From positions 297,629-361,628 of the forward strand of contig NZ_AAMY01000002.1 in NCBI RefSeq assembly GCF_000152905.1: a stretch of DNA of 64,000 bases, in the 5' to 3' direction. Shown here piece after piece: positions 17,845 through 30,611 of this stretch. Numbering within the stretch: position 1 is the stretch's first letter; the number at the start of each line of letters is the position of its first letter. Source of the DNA: Nitrobacter sp. Nb-311A. GTDB taxonomy: Bacteria > Pseudomonadota > Alphaproteobacteria > Rhizobiales > Xanthobacteraceae. The position numbers and the translations under genes were made by a program. The notes under the pieces were generated by a model that was not told where the DNA came from, made no database searches, and was given only the letters and a program-made list of their open reading frames with translations.

Positions 17845-18375
17845 ATGACGGTGAAATGGCGTGCTATTTCCATGGTGTTTTCAGCAGCGATGCTGAGTGC
17901 GATTGGGATCGAAACGACCGCAGCCGCCAAGGACTCCGCGCTGTCCACGAGCGGCCTGCCGATTCCGCGTTATGTGAGCCTGAAGTCCGACCATGTGAAC
18001 GTCCGCGCCGGTCCGACCAAGGATAACGACGTCGCTTGGGTCTATACCAAGGCCGGTCTCCCCGTCGAAATCACTGCGGAATTCGAGAACTGGCGTCGCA
18101 TCCGGGATTCCGAAGGGGCCGAGGGCTGGGTCTATCACTCGCTGCTGTCAGGCCGCCGCACCGCGGTGGTCACGATGAAGATAAAGGGCGACTTCGCGGT
18201 GTTGTATGATCGCGCCGATGTCCAAGGTAACGTGGCTGCCCGCCTGCAGGCCGGCGTCGTGACGCAGGTCAAGCATTGCGCGGCGGGATGGTGCCACGTT
18301 GCGGGTGACGGCTTCGACGGCTGGATCGAGCAGCGGCGGCTCTGGGGCGTCTACGCCGACGAGAAAATCAACTGA
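17845..18375 (+). CDS. Secreted SH3-domain protein
   Basis: A 176-residue exported protein with a signal-like N-terminus (MTVKWRAISMVFSAAMLSAI, cleavage likely near TAAA-KD) and two SH3b-like segments. The first starts PRYVSLKSDHVNVRAGPTKD and contains the usual VNVRxGP motif; the second starts near KGDFAVLYDRAD and carries a pair of Cys (KHCAAGWCHV) that could form a disulfide. Bacterial SH3 domains generally bind cell-wall or other peptide ligands. The start at 17845 was chosen because the open frame upstream (to 17632) codes for residues unlike an exported protein. The neighbours, the dehydrogenase and irr, give no functional clue. Confidence 0.7.
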   Translation: MTVKWRAISMVFSAAMLSAIGIETTAAAKDSALSTSGLPIPRYVSLKSDHVNVRAGPTKDNDVAWVYTKAGLPVEITAEFENWRRIRDSEGAEGWVYHSLLSGRRTAVVTMKIKGDFAVLYDRADVQGNVAARLQAGVVTQVKHCAAGWCHVAGDGFDGWIEQRRLWGVYADEKIN

Positions 18376-18445
18376 TCATGGTCCCGGCTGTTCGCCGGAT
18401 GTCGGACGAGAGCGTGAATCCCGACCCGAAGGGCCGCGACCACGC

Positions 18446-18535
18446 AAAGTGGAAACCGTTTTCGGACGAGATCAAGCTCAGACAAAAAGGTAAGCGACGA
18501 GTCTGATTCAACGCGGTTGAAATGGACTCAATCGA
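18446..18535. repeat. Interspersed repeat family 2 (copy a)
   Basis: CAAAGTGGAAACCGTTTTCG, GAGATCAAGCTCAGAC, AAAAAGGTAAGCGACGAGTC and TGATTCAACGC match, in order, the copies at 48240 and 57288 (AAACCGGTTTTCGGA, AAGATC, CAAACAAAAAGATA-GCGACGAG, GGTTCAA). The end forms an imperfect stem, GAGTCTGATTCAA with TTGAAATGGACTC, equivalent to the perfect stem at 48304-48334. It separates the SH3 gene from the convergent irr gene. Confidence 0.78.
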
Positions 18536-18545
18536 TTCCTCCTAT

Positions 18546-18574
18546 AAAAACGAATGCCCGGCGCAGGCCGGGCA
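18546..18574 (-). terminator. Intrinsic terminator of irr
   Basis: On the minus strand TGCCCGGCCTGCGCCGGGCA forms a GC-rich stem with a four-base loop and is followed shortly by ATTCGTTTTTATAGG. It lies 32 bases downstream of the irr stop codon. Confidence 0.8.
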
Positions 18575-18605
18575 GCGTGAACATCGATTGAAATCGCGAA
18601 GTGGA

Positions 18606-19112
18606 TCAGCGCTTCTTGCGCAGGCGCACAACCATATCGATACGGCTGATCTCGTAACCTTCCGGCACGTTCGGCATCTTCTGCAACACCAGGTGCGGAT
18701 CGGGAATATCGACCAGTTCGTGATTATTCTCGAGATAGAAGTGGTGGTGGGCGGTGACGTTGGTGTCGAAATACGTCTTGGTGCCGTCGACGCTGACCTG
18801 GCGCAACAGTCCCGCGTCGGTCAACTGATTGAGCGTGTTGTAGACGGTGGCAAGCGAAACCGGAACCTTGGCGAGGGTTGCTTCTTCATAAAGCATTTCC
18901 GCCGTGAGGTGGCGCGCACCCTTGCCGAAGAGCAGCCAGCCGAGCGCCATACGCTGCCGCGTCGGCCGCAGCCCGACCGATTGCAGCATTTCGTTGACGT
19001 CATGCCAAGGGCAGCCCGTCAGCGTCGGCTGCCGCCCGTGACCGATCGCTGCTATATCACGATCTTCCTCGGTCACAACTACGATGTTCTCGCCTGTACT
19101 CACGCCATGCAT
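18606..19112 (-). CDS. irr: Irr, iron response regulator (Fur family)
   Basis: A 168-residue heme-responsive Fur-family transcription factor. In Bradyrhizobium, Irr represses or activates genes of iron transport and heme synthesis under iron limitation and is degraded when heme binds. The heme regulatory motif is intact: GCPWHDVNEM, with Cys34-Pro35. The DNA-binding region includes GLRPTRQRMALGWLLFGKG and VPVSLATVYNTLNQL; the HHH triplet (TAHHHFYLEN) is the second heme/metal site. The ATG at 19112 (MHGVSTGEN) was chosen from two in-frame starts; 19172 would add 20 residues. The gene diverges from fabA-fabB-fabI, an arrangement I recall from relatives. An autoregulatory iron control element is expected in the 500-base gap but I cannot identify it. 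Confidence 0.93.
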   Translation of the reverse strand: MHGVSTGENIVVVTEEDRDIAAIGHGRQPTLTGCPWHDVNEMLQSVGLRPTRQRMALGWLLFGKGARHLTAEMLYEEATLAKVPVSLATVYNTLNQLTDAGLLRQVSVDGTKTYFDTNVTAHHHFYLENNHELVDIPDPHLVLQKMPNVPEGYEISRIDMVVRLRKKR

Positions 19113-19609
19113 CCGAAAAAACTTACAATCCAACGGTTCAACCGCCCCCCAAAGGGGACGTGTTATTTTCAACTATAGGAAAAAAGGCTTGTAGATGCAA
19201 GTTTTTCGCAACTAGAACGGCTCAAAACTGGCGCCGCAATCCCTGATCCGCCGTGGGCCTGACGGGTGATGAGCGGAAATTAGCTATTTACAGCAATAGA
19301 TTACATCCTGACAGCCGGATCGTAAGCTGGGCTACGGTTGTGCGGTTCTTTAATCCCCTGCTTCGGGCGGTTCAGCAATCCGGGCGCGAATCACAGATTG
19401 CCGGCTTTCTCTGGGATTCCTCGCTTGCATCGCGGAGGATCGCGGCCGCTCATGTGCAACGGGCGGTCTTTGCCCCCTCCAAACCCTGTGTTAGAGACCC
19501 ACGAGGGCGCTGATCTTTGAGGATCGGTGTCCGTCTCAGGTGAAAGCCACACGTCTGGTGCGGCCTTTTCCAATCATCATTGCTTCAAGAGAGAGAAAGG
19601 CCACGCAGT
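19113..19609. other. Divergent intergenic region between irr and fabA
   Basis: About 500 bases without a supported gene. Frames here are short and show no family resemblance. A GCAACTAGAAC stretch near 19207 resembles half of an AT-rich Irr-type site, but this is too weak to call. The divergent promoters of irr and fabA must lie here. Confidence 0.5.
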
Positions 19610-20134
19610 ATGCAGGACCGGCGCAGCAGCTATGATTACGAGGGTTTGCTGGCTTGCGGCCGGGGGGAACTGTTCGGACCGGGAAATGCCCAGTTGCCGT
19701 TGCCGCCGATGCTGATGTTCGATCGTATTACGGAAATCACTGAAGATGGCGGGGAATTCGGAAAGGGATTGATCCGCGCCGAACTCGACGTCAAACCCGA
19801 CCTCTGGTTCTTCGGCTGCCACTTCAAAGGCGATCCGGTGATGCCCGGTTGCCTTGGCCTCGATGCGCTATGGCAGATGGTCGGATTTTTTTTGGGCTGG
19901 ACCGGCGGCGCAGGCCGTGGCCGTGCGCTCGGTATCGGCGACCTGAAATTCACCGGTCAGGTGCTGCCGCAGATTCGCAAGGTCGTATACAATGTCGACG
20001 TCAAGCGGGTGATGCGCTCGAAGCTGGTGCTCGGGATCGCGGACGGGTGGCTTTCCGCCGACGATGATATTATCTACCGCGCGAAAGACCTGAAGGTCGG
20101 ACTGTTCAAGCAGGATGCAGGACCGGGGACGTGA
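19610..20134 (+). CDS. fabA: FabA, 3-hydroxydecanoyl-ACP dehydratase/isomerase
   Basis: A 174-residue hotdog-fold enzyme that dehydrates 3-hydroxyacyl-ACP and isomerises trans-2- to cis-3-decenoyl-ACP, the branch point to unsaturated fatty acids. The active-site His and Asp are in [20 protein letters not shown] (His71, Asp85). Other family motifs are [10 protein letters not shown] and [11 protein letters not shown]. The ATG at 19610 ([14 protein letters not shown]) was preferred to an ATG at 19580 because it gives the family length and start; AGAGAGAAAGG precedes it. fabB follows 84 bases later and fabI after that: the classic fabA-fabB pair plus the enoyl reductase, so this unit supplies unsaturated and saturated acyl chains. 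Confidence 0.96.
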   Translation: MQDRRSSYDYEGLLACGRGELFGPGNAQLPLPPMLMFDRITEITEDGGEFGKGLIRAELDVKPDLWFFGCHFKGDPVMPGCLGLDALWQMVGFFLGWTGGAGRGRALGIGDLKFTGQVLPQIRKVVYNVDVKRVMRSKLVLGIADGWLSADDDIIYRAKDLKVGLFKQDAGPGT

Positions 20135-20217
20135 CGGCTGAGGCCGCCGGATGGCGCAGGTTGCGGTTTTTGACGAGGGCGCTTCATGAGACGACGTGAC
20201 TTTGATGTGAGGAGATC

Positions 20218-21441
20218 ATGAGGCGGGTGGTCGTCACGGGGATGGGCATCGTCTCGTCGATCGGAAACAACACGCAGGAAGTGCTCTCCAGTCTCTTCGA
20301 GGCCAAGTCCGGCATCACGCGCGCGGAGAAGTATGCGGAGCTTGGTTTCCGCTCCCAGGTGCAGGGTGCGCCGACGTTGAATCCGGCCGACGTGATCGAT
20401 CGTCGCGCGATGCGTTTCCTGGCCGAGGGCGCGGCGTGGAATCACGTCGCGATGGAACAGGCGATTCGCGATTCGGGTCTGGAGCCGAGCGATATCTCCA
20501 ACGAGCGCACCGGGATCATCATGGGATCCGGCGGTCCGTCCGCGCGTACGATCGTGGAAGCGGCCGATATCACCCGAAGCAAGGGGCCCAAGCGCGTCGG
20601 TCCTTTTGCGGTGCCCAAGGCGATGTCGTCCACCGCATCGGCGACGCTCGCCACCTGGTTCAAGATCAAGGGGGTCAACTACACGATTTCGTCGGCCTGC
20701 GCGACCTCCAACCACTGTATCGGTAATGCCTATGAGACCATTCAGATCGGCAAGCAGGACATCATTTTCGCTGGAGGCTGTGAGGAGCTCGACTGGTCGC
20801 TCTCGGTTCTGTTCGACGCCATGGGCGCGATGTCCTCGAAATATAACGATACGCCGGCGACAGCCTCGCGTGCCTATGATGTCAGCCGCGACGGTTTCGT
20901 GATCGCCGGCGGCGCGGGCGTGGTGGTGTTGGAAGAACTCGAACACGCGAAAGCCCGCGGCGCGCGCATTTACGGCGAAATTGTCGGCTATGGCGCGACG
21001 TCGGACGGCTATGACATGGTCGCGCCATCGGGCGAAGGCGCTGAGCGCTGCATGAGGATGGCGATGTCGACGGTGAAAACCAAAGTCGACTACATCAACC
21101 CGCACGCGACCTCGACGCCGGCAGGGGATCCACCGGAAATCGAGGCGATCCGCAAGGTGTTCGGCACCGGCGACAAGTGCCCGCCGATTTCCGCCACCAA
21201 ATCATTGACGGGGCATTCGCTCGGCGCGACCGGTGTACAGGAAGCGATCTATTCGCTTCTCATGATGAATAACGGCTTCATTTGCGAAAGCGCCAATATC
21301 ACGGAACTCGATCCGGTGTTCGCGGATATGCCGATCGTGCGCAAGCGTATCGACGACGCCAGAATCGGCACGGTGATGTCGAATTCGTTCGGCTTCGGCG
21401 GAACCAATGCCACGCTGGTTTTCAAACGACTGGATGCCTGA
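20218..21441 (+). CDS. fabB: FabB, beta-ketoacyl-ACP synthase I
   Basis: A 407-residue elongating condensing enzyme of the thiolase fold, which extends cis-3-decenoyl-ACP and longer acyl-ACPs with malonyl-ACP. The nucleophile is in [11 protein letters not shown] (Cys161); the two catalytic His are in [11 protein letters not shown] and [12 protein letters not shown]. The C-terminus [16 protein letters not shown] is characteristic of KAS I/II. ATG at 20218 follows TGTGAGGAGATC. It sits between fabA and fabI in the same direction. The pairing with fabA, rather than with acpP-fabF, argues for FabB over FabF. Confidence 0.95.
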   Translation: MRRVVVTGMGIVSSIGNNTQEVLSSLFEAKSGITRAEKYAELGFRSQVQGAPTLNPADVIDRRAMRFLAEGAAWNHVAMEQAIRDSGLEPSDISNERTGIIMGSGGPSARTIVEAADITRSKGPKRVGPFAVPKAMSSTASATLATWFKIKGVNYTISSACATSNHCIGNAYETIQIGKQDIIFAGGCEELDWSLSVLFDAMGAMSSKYNDTPATASRAYDVSRDGFVIAGGAGVVVLEELEHAKARGARIYGEIVGYGATSDGYDMVAPSGEGAERCMRMAMSTVKTKVDYINPHATSTPAGDPPEIEAIRKVFGTGDKCPPISATKSLTGHSLGATGVQEAIYSLLMMNNGFICESANITELDPVFADMPIVRKRIDDARIGTVMSNSFGFGGTNATLVFKRLDA

Positions 21442-21570
21442 TTTGTAGCGGCCGCTCGCAAGACTGGTGGCGGTCACAGTACCGATTTTGTCAAGACTGG
21501 GCTGAACGCGAAAGCATGTCTTGCGCGGGTGGTCCGGCTATCCAAATCTTCTAACCTGTCCACGTCGCAA

Positions 21571-21606
21571 TGGCGTGGATGCCCGGCTTGGGGCGGGCAT
21601 GACGGA
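21571..21606. repeat. Short palindromic repeat (family 3, copy a)
   Basis: The stretch TGGATGCCCGGCTTGGGGCG, continuing to GGGCATGACGG, pairs ATGCCCG with CGGGCAT. Inverted, it matches CGTCATGCCCGCGCTTGCCG near 30488. It is in the fabB-fabI gap and its right edge abuts the fabI ribosome-binding region. Confidence 0.65.
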
Positions 21607-21613
21607 GTTTCGC

Positions 21614-22447
21614 ATGACACACCTGATGCAAGGCAAGCGCGGCCTGATCATGGGGGTCGCCAACGACCACTCGATCGCCTGGGGTATCGCCAAGACACTG
21701 GCCGCGCATGGCGCGGAACTGGCCTTCACCTATCAGGGTGAGGCACTGGCCAAGCGGGTCAGGCCGCTTGCCGAATCTGTTGGCAGCGGGTTGGTGCTGC
21801 CGTGCGATGTCGAGGACATCGCCTCGGTCGACAAGGTGTTCGCCGATATCGGCAAGGCCTGGGGCAAGATGGATTTCCTGGTCCACGCCATCGCGTTCTC
21901 CGACAAGAGCGAGCTGAATGGCCGCTACGCCGACACGACGCGCGGGAATTTCGTGCGCACAATGGTGATCTCCTGCTTCGCCTTCACCGAGGCTGCCAAA
22001 CGCGCGGCCGCCTTGATGCCCGACGGCGGCAGCATGCTCACGCTGACTTATAATGGCGGCGACCGAGCGATGCCGAACTACAATGTGATGGGCGTGGCCA
22101 AGGCGGGGCTGGAAGCATCGGTGCGCTACTTGGCGGTCGATTTCGGCGCGCAGAACATTCGCGTCAATGCCATTTCAGCCGGCCCGATCCGCACGCTGGC
22201 CGGCGCCGGCATCGGAGATGCGCGCTTCATGTTCGCCTTCCAGCAGAAACATTCACCGCGGCGGCGCGGCGTCAGTCTCGAGGAGCTCGGCGGCGCCGGA
22301 CTTTATCTGTTGTCGGATCTGTCCGGCGGGGTCACCGGCGAGATTCATTTCGTTGATTCCGGCTACAACATCATCGCGATGCCGCAGCCCGACGCGTTGC
22401 GCAGCGAAGGCATGAGCAACGGCGCGCCGAACGACGCGGCGAAGTAG
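21614..22447 (+). CDS. fabI: FabI, enoyl-ACP reductase (NADH)
   Basis: A 277-residue short-chain-dehydrogenase-fold enzyme reducing trans-2-enoyl-ACP in the last step of each elongation cycle. NAD-binding motif GVANDHSIAWGIAKTLAAHG near the start; catalytic Tyr146, Tyr156 and Lys163 fall exactly where they do in E. coli FabI (LTYNGGD, YNVMGVAK). SAGPIRTLAGAGI is the flexible substrate-binding loop. I chose ATG at 21614 (MTHLMQGKRG), with GGAG six bases before, over in-frame starts at 21521 and 21599. A repeat lies between fabB and fabI, so fabI may have its own promoter. The enzyme would be a triclosan-type target, as for other FabI proteins. Confidence 0.95.
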   Translation: MTHLMQGKRGLIMGVANDHSIAWGIAKTLAAHGAELAFTYQGEALAKRVRPLAESVGSGLVLPCDVEDIASVDKVFADIGKAWGKMDFLVHAIAFSDKSELNGRYADTTRGNFVRTMVISCFAFTEAAKRAAALMPDGGSMLTLTYNGGDRAMPNYNVMGVAKAGLEASVRYLAVDFGAQNIRVNAISAGPIRTLAGAGIGDARFMFAFQQKHSPRRRGVSLEELGGAGLYLLSDLSGGVTGEIHFVDSGYNIIAMPQPDALRSEGMSNGAPNDAAK

Positions 22448-22491
22448 GCCTTTCTCTGAGGCGGAGCGTCGGCGGAATCTCCGCTCACCAG

Positions 22492-22545
22492 AACATGATC
22501 TTTTCCGAAAGCCGGTTTCCGCTTTTCGGGATCATGCTCAATATC
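22492..22545. repeat. Short copy of repeat family 2 (palindromic)
   Basis: ACATGATCTTTTCCGAAA ... GGTTTCCGCTTTTCGGGATC has arms CATGATC and GATCATG around an AAGCCGGTTTCC core. The same module, TGATCCCGAAAAGGGGAAAC, begins the larger copy at 48240. It lies between the convergent fabI and katG genes. Confidence 0.65.
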
Positions 22546-22555
22546 GTGATCTCAT

Positions 22556-22586
22556 GAAAAGCCCCTGCGGGAAATCGCAGGGGCTT
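22556..22586 (-). terminator. Intrinsic terminator of katG
   Basis: On the minus strand AGCCCCTGCG, then ATTTCC, then CGCAGGGGCT form a 10-bp stem (22560-22585), followed by TTTTC. It starts about 25 bases after the katG stop. It also reads as a hairpin from the fabI side, but with a weaker U-tract there. Confidence 0.82.
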
Positions 22587-22611
22587 CGGCGTTGAAGTAT
22601 GTTTGTCGCGA

Positions 22612-25057
<2,446 letters not shown>

Positions 25058-25984
25058 ATGGTCACGCTCAGACAACTCCGCTACCTCGCCGCGCTCGCGC
25101 GCCACGGCCATTTCGGACGCGCCGCGGAGGCCTGCGCCGTCACTCAACCGGCGCTGTCGATGCAGATTCGCGAGCTCGAGCAATTTCTCGGCGTCACTCT
25201 GGTGGAGCGGCGGCCGGGCGAAGTGATGCTCACGGAAATCGGCCGGGAGATTTCCCGCCGCGCCGAAGACGTGCTGGCCTCAGTGCGCGATCTTGTCGAC
25301 TTCGCCCGGCACCGCGCGCGGCCGCTGACCGGGCGGCTGACGCTCGGCATCATTCCGTCGCTTGCGCCATACCTGTTGCCGCGCATTCTGCCGGCGTTGC
25401 AATCGCGGTTTCCCGATCTGCAACTTGAGTTGCGGGAGACGCAGACGCGGCCCCTGGTCGAGGAAGTCAAGAGCGGCGCGCTCGATGCCGCCATGCTGGC
25501 CTTGCCGCTCGGCGAGCCCGACATCGACACCATGCAACTGTTCGACGATCTGTTTCTGCTGGCGGTTCCGGCGAGCGATCCGCGGCCAGCCAAACGCCGC
25601 GTTGCCACGCGCGAGATCGATCAGTCGCGCCTGATCCTGCTCGAGGACGGCCACTGCCTGCGCGATCAGGCTCTCGCCTTCTGCGCCACGATCCCGCGCG
25701 GACCGACGCCGGGCGCAACCGGCATGACGTTCGGCGCATCCAGCCTCGCCACTGTCATGCAGATGGTGGCCGGCGGTTATGGCCTGACGCTGATCCCGCA
25801 GATCGCCGCCGATGTCGAGGCGCGCGACAGCCGGGTGAAATTTCTGCGGTTGGAGGAGCCGCAACCTGGCCGCAGCATCGGACTGGCGTTCCGCAAAACG
25901 TCGCCGCGCAAGGCCGATTTCGAGGCCCTGGGCGAGGTGGTGAAGGCGTGTGTGAACGTCAAGTCTCACCAAGCAACACGATAA
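25058..25984 (+). CDS. oxyR: OxyR, LysR-family peroxide sensor
   Basis: A 308-residue LysR-type transcription factor. The N-terminal helix-turn-helix is VTLRQLRYLAALARHGHFGR to ALSMQIRELE. The effector domain carries the OxyR redox pair in GHCLRDQALAFC (Cys200 and Cys209), which form a disulfide on oxidation. TFGASSLATVMQMVAGGYGL is a typical LysR effector segment. It diverges from katG, its most likely target, and is convergent with pnp, from which a bidirectional hairpin separates it. Probably autoregulated through the palindrome at 25037. Confidence 0.93.
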   Translation: MVTLRQLRYLAALARHGHFGRAAEACAVTQPALSMQIRELEQFLGVTLVERRPGEVMLTEIGREISRRAEDVLASVRDLVDFARHRARPLTGRLTLGIIPSLAPYLLPRILPALQSRFPDLQLELRETQTRPLVEEVKSGALDAAMLALPLGEPDIDTMQLFDDLFLLAVPASDPRPAKRRVATREIDQSRLILLEDGHCLRDQALAFCATIPRGPTPGATGMTFGASSLATVMQMVAGGYGLTLIPQIAADVEARDSRVKFLRLEEPQPGRSIGLAFRKTSPRKADFEALGEVVKACVNVKSHQATR

Positions 25985-26003
25985 GGCAGGCTGTCAGCCC
26001 CGA

Positions 26004-26034
26004 AACAAAAAGGACGGCTCGAAGCCGCCCTTTC
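26004..26034. terminator. Bidirectional hairpin between oxyR and pnp
   Basis: ACAAAAAGGACGGCTCGAAG followed by CCGCCCTTTCG forms a stem GGACGGCT / AGCCGCCC around CGA, with one mismatch. An A-run lies on the oxyR side and a T-run on the other, so it can serve both convergent genes. Confidence 0.7.
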
Positions 26035-26060
26035 GTAACTTTGACTGCGCCTGACGGCGT

Positions 26061-28217
<2,157 letters not shown>

Positions 28218-28535
28218 TGTGATGTCTTTCATCGGTTCTCGAAAGAATGGAGGCCGCAACGCAAAAACCATGCGCAAGATTGCGGGACTCCGGCCGCAAC
28301 GGTCGTCGCGGCACCGGAGTCCGGCGATCCTGCCATGGTTTTCAAGTCTTGGATGGCGTCCATCCTTCCGATGGTACGGGCATTTGACCCGTCATCGCCC
28401 AGCCGCCGGATTGCTGCTGGACACGCTCTCTTTTGAGCACGATCCTAAAACCAGGTGCCGGTTTTCACGGATCGCGCCTGGCGCGGACATTCACGTCCGC
28501 GCGTCGCAGCGCGCGGGGATGCGCGCGGATTTCGA
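28218..28535. other. rpsO-pnp intergenic leader
   Basis: A 318-base spacer without a gene. It contains a strong stem-loop at 28285-28322, a small hairpin around GGATGGCGTCCATCC (28352), and near 28434 a fragment resembling repeat family 2 (GAGCACGATCCTAAAACCAG). The open frames here are short shadows. Confidence 0.6.
28285..28322 (-). promoter_or_regulatory. Stem-loop in the pnp leader
   Basis: GGACTCCGG (28285-28293) and CCGGAGTCC (28314-28322) are exact complements of nine bases around a GC-rich loop that itself can extend the stem (GCCGC / GCGGC). It sits 68 bases upstream of the pnp ATG on the minus strand. Two roles are possible: rpsO terminator or RNase III/PNPase autoregulatory hairpin as in E. 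coli. A U-tract is absent, so a processing site is more likely. Confidence 0.55.
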
Positions 28536-28805
28536 TCAGCGGCGGATGCCGTGCTTTTCGAGCAGAGCCTTGTAACGCGCCTCGTCCTTCTTCTTGATGT
28601 AGTCGAGGAGAGAACGACGCGTGGAGACGAGCTTCAGGAGGCCACGGCGGGAGTGATTGTCCTTGGTGTGGCTCTTGAAATGGTTGGTCAGGTTGGCGAT
28701 CCGCTCCGACAGAATCGCGATCTGGACCTCCGGCGAACCGGTATCGCCCGACTTGCGGGCGCTGGACTTGATGATTTCCGCTTTGCGTTCGGCGGTCACC
28801 GACAT
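28536..28805 (-). CDS. rpsO: 30S ribosomal protein S15
   Basis: The 89-residue S15 protein, which binds the central domain of 16S rRNA early in 30S assembly. Family motifs: [40 protein letters not shown] and the basic C-terminus. ATG at 28805 begins [12 protein letters not shown]. It follows truB immediately (2 bases), so it belongs to the nusA-infB-truB-rpsO cluster. Confidence 0.98.
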   Translation of the reverse strand: MSVTAERKAEIIKSSARKSGDTGSPEVQIAILSERIANLTNHFKSHTKDNHSRRGLLKLVSTRRSLLDYIKKKDEARYKALLEKHGIRR

Positions 28806-28807
28806 CG

Positions 28808-30055
28808 TCAGCCTCTTTCGTTTTCGTTGCGGCCGGAACTGGCTGTCAGCCCGGTCAGGTTGAAGACGCGCTTGGGGATGAGTTCGCCGTGACCCAGTTC
28901 GGCGAGAGCCAGCAACCGGCCCGCCACCGTGACATAAACAATGCCGCTACTCTGGGGCGCATCCCGTCCGCGCAACAAGACGGCTTGGCCCCGATGGAGC
29001 CTTGCCGCATCAGCCCGAGTGACGGCCAGCGCCGGGATGTCGTCCAGCGCGGTCTCAACGGGCAGAAGAGCGTCCGCGAGGTTTCCCTCGCCGGACGCAG
29101 CTCTATTGCATAAAGCTTCCAGTTCTTCCAGCGGAATCATGTCCGCCTCGTCGAACGGGCCGACCAACGTCCGCCGTAGCGAGCTGATGTGCCCGTAACA
29201 GCCGAGAATCCGTCCCATATCGCGGGCCAGCGCCCGCACATAGGTGCCCTTGCCGCACTCCGCCTCGAACCCGGACCGGCCGTCCTCGGCGTGTTCCACA
29301 AGGGTCAGTTGGTGAATTTCGACCTGTCGTGGCTGCAAAGCGACGGTCTCGCCGTCGCGGGCGAGGTCGTAGGCCCGTTCGCCCTGAATCTTGATGGCGG
29401 AATATTGCGGCGGGGTCTGCTCGATCACGCCGGTGAAGCGCGGCAGCAGCGCCCGGACCGCGTCCGCATCGGGGCGGCTTGCGCTGGTCGCCGTAATCCG
29501 CCCCTCGCTGTCGTCGGTGTCGCGCTCTTCGCCCCATTGCACCGTGAATCGGTAGCGCTTGCGACCGTCCATGACGAAAGGAACGGTTTTGGTGGCTTCG
29601 CCAAGGGCGATCGGCAGACCGCCCGAGGCCAGCGGATCGAGCGTGCCGGCGTGCCCGGCGCGCTTGGCCGAAAACAGCCGCTTCACCACGGCCACCGCGT
29701 GGGTTGAGGTCATTCCGATAGGCTTGTCGAGAACCACCCAGCCATGCACGTCGCGCTTGTCGCGGCGCGGCTGGTTGTTCTGGCGGTGCTTGCCGCCGCG
29801 CGAACTCGGAGAGGTCTCGCTCTGTTGCGTGCCTTCCTCCCGACGCTGCGCGTCGGCCTTCTTCACGGAAGGGGAGGCAACCGAAACACCGGCACGGGGC
29901 TCATTGCCTTCTTGCTCCCTCCCTCTTCGTGGGGAGAGGGGAGCAGCCAACGAGTCAGCCGGGCCGGATTTTTCCATGCCATGCGCAAGTGAATTATTTT
30001 CGTGCGACTCGTCCATCTGTGAACCAAGCGAGCGCGTCGGCATCGTCACGGCCAT
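28808..30055 (-). CDS. truB: TruB, tRNA pseudouridine-55 synthase, with extended N-terminus
   Basis: A 415-residue pseudouridine synthase that modifies U55 in the T-loop of tRNAs. The catalytic Asp140 is in [11 protein letters not shown]; other motifs are [20 protein letters not shown] and [13 protein letters not shown]. The catalytic core starts near residue 98, whereas I recall relatives with about 30-40 residues before it. Residues ~34-76 of the extension are translated from an interspersed repeat (29827-29956), with the frame kept open. Initiation at 30055 overlaps the rbfA stop (TAATG), indicating translational coupling. Function should be unaffected if the extension stays disordered. 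Confidence 0.95.
   Translation of the reverse strand: MAVTMPTRSLGSQMDESHENNSLAHGMEKSGPADSLAAPLSPRRGREQEGNEPRAGVSVASPSVKKADAQRREEGTQQSETSPSSRGGKHRQNNQPRRDKRDVHGWVVLDKPIGMTSTHAVAVVKRLFSAKRAGHAGTLDPLASGGLPIALGEATKTVPFVMDGRKRYRFTVQWGEERDTDDSEGRITATSASRPDADAVRALLPRFTGVIEQTPPQYSAIKIQGERAYDLARDGETVALQPRQVEIHQLTLVEHAEDGRSGFEAECGKGTYVRALARDMGRILGCYGHISSLRRTLVGPFDEADMIPLEELEALCNRAASGEGNLADALLPVETALDDIPALAVTRADAARLHRGQAVLLRGRDAPQSSGIVYVTVAGRLLALAELGHGELIPKRVFNLTGLTASSGRNENERG
29827..29956. repeat. Palindromic repeat inserted in-frame inside truB
   Basis: The plus strand carries TTGCTCCCTCCCTCTTCGTG followed by GGGAGAGGGGAGCA, whose arms pair (TGCTCCC with GGGGAGCA), and CCTTCCTCC with GGAAGGGGAGG flanking. 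It resembles the element at 16165-16340. On the minus strand it codes for [18 protein letters not shown] and a basic continuation, without stop codons, within the truB N-terminus. Confidence 0.65.
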
Positions 30056-30468
30056 TACTCTTTGTCCGATTCTGTCTTGAGGTCTCTCTGCACCGCAGGT
30101 GTTCTCAATAATTTCTCGATACGTTCCGCTTCGTCGAATCGCTCGTCGACGCGGAAGCGGATGTCAGGTGCAAATTTCAGGTTAACGCGTCGCGCGATTT
30201 CGCCGCGCAGAAACTTCCTGTTGTGATCGAGCGCATCGATCACCTCGGCGGTGTCGCGGCCGCCGAGCGGCATGACGTAGATCGTCGCGAGCTTGAGGTC
30301 GGCGGACATGCGGACTTCCGGTACGGTGACAAGGCGCCCTTCAAGCACGGGATCATGAACCTGACCCTGTGCCAGGATATCGGCGATCGCGTGACGCACG
30401 GATTCCGCGACGCGCAACTGCCGGTGCGAGCCACCGGGATGTTTCGCTGAGTGATGATGGCGGGGCAT
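30055..30468 (-). CDS. rbfA: RbfA, 30S ribosome-binding factor
   Basis: A 137-residue KH-like assembly factor that binds the immature 30S subunit near the 16S 5' helix. Recognisable segments are [39 protein letters not shown] and [19 protein letters not shown]. It starts at 30468 ([13 protein letters not shown]). The stop overlaps the truB start. The spacer upstream, to infB, contains a family 3 repeat. Confidence 0.96.
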   Translation of the reverse strand: MPRHHHSAKHPGGSHRQLRVAESVRHAIADILAQGQVHDPVLEGRLVTVPEVRMSADLKLATIYVMPLGGRDTAEVIDALDHNRKFLRGEIARRVNLKFAPDIRFRVDERFDEAERIEKLLRTPAVQRDLKTESDKE

Positions 30469-30485
30469 GAACGGTTCTCCAAACG

Positions 30486-30530
30486 GGCGTCATGCCCGCG
30501 CTTGCCGCGGGCACCCACGTCTTTCTCCGG
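30486..30530. repeat. Short palindromic repeat (family 3, copy b)
   Basis: GGCGTCATGCCCGCGCTTGC, CGCGGGCACCCACGTCTTTC: stem TGCCCGCG with CGCGGGCA. It is the inverse of the copy at 21571-21606 and lies in the rbfA-infB spacer. Confidence 0.65.
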
Positions 30531-30611
30531 AGATCTGGTTTAAGGCGTGGCCGGAACAAGTCGGGCCATGACGCGTATCCAATTCACTCAGTTCTCCTGT
30601 GAGAATCGAAC

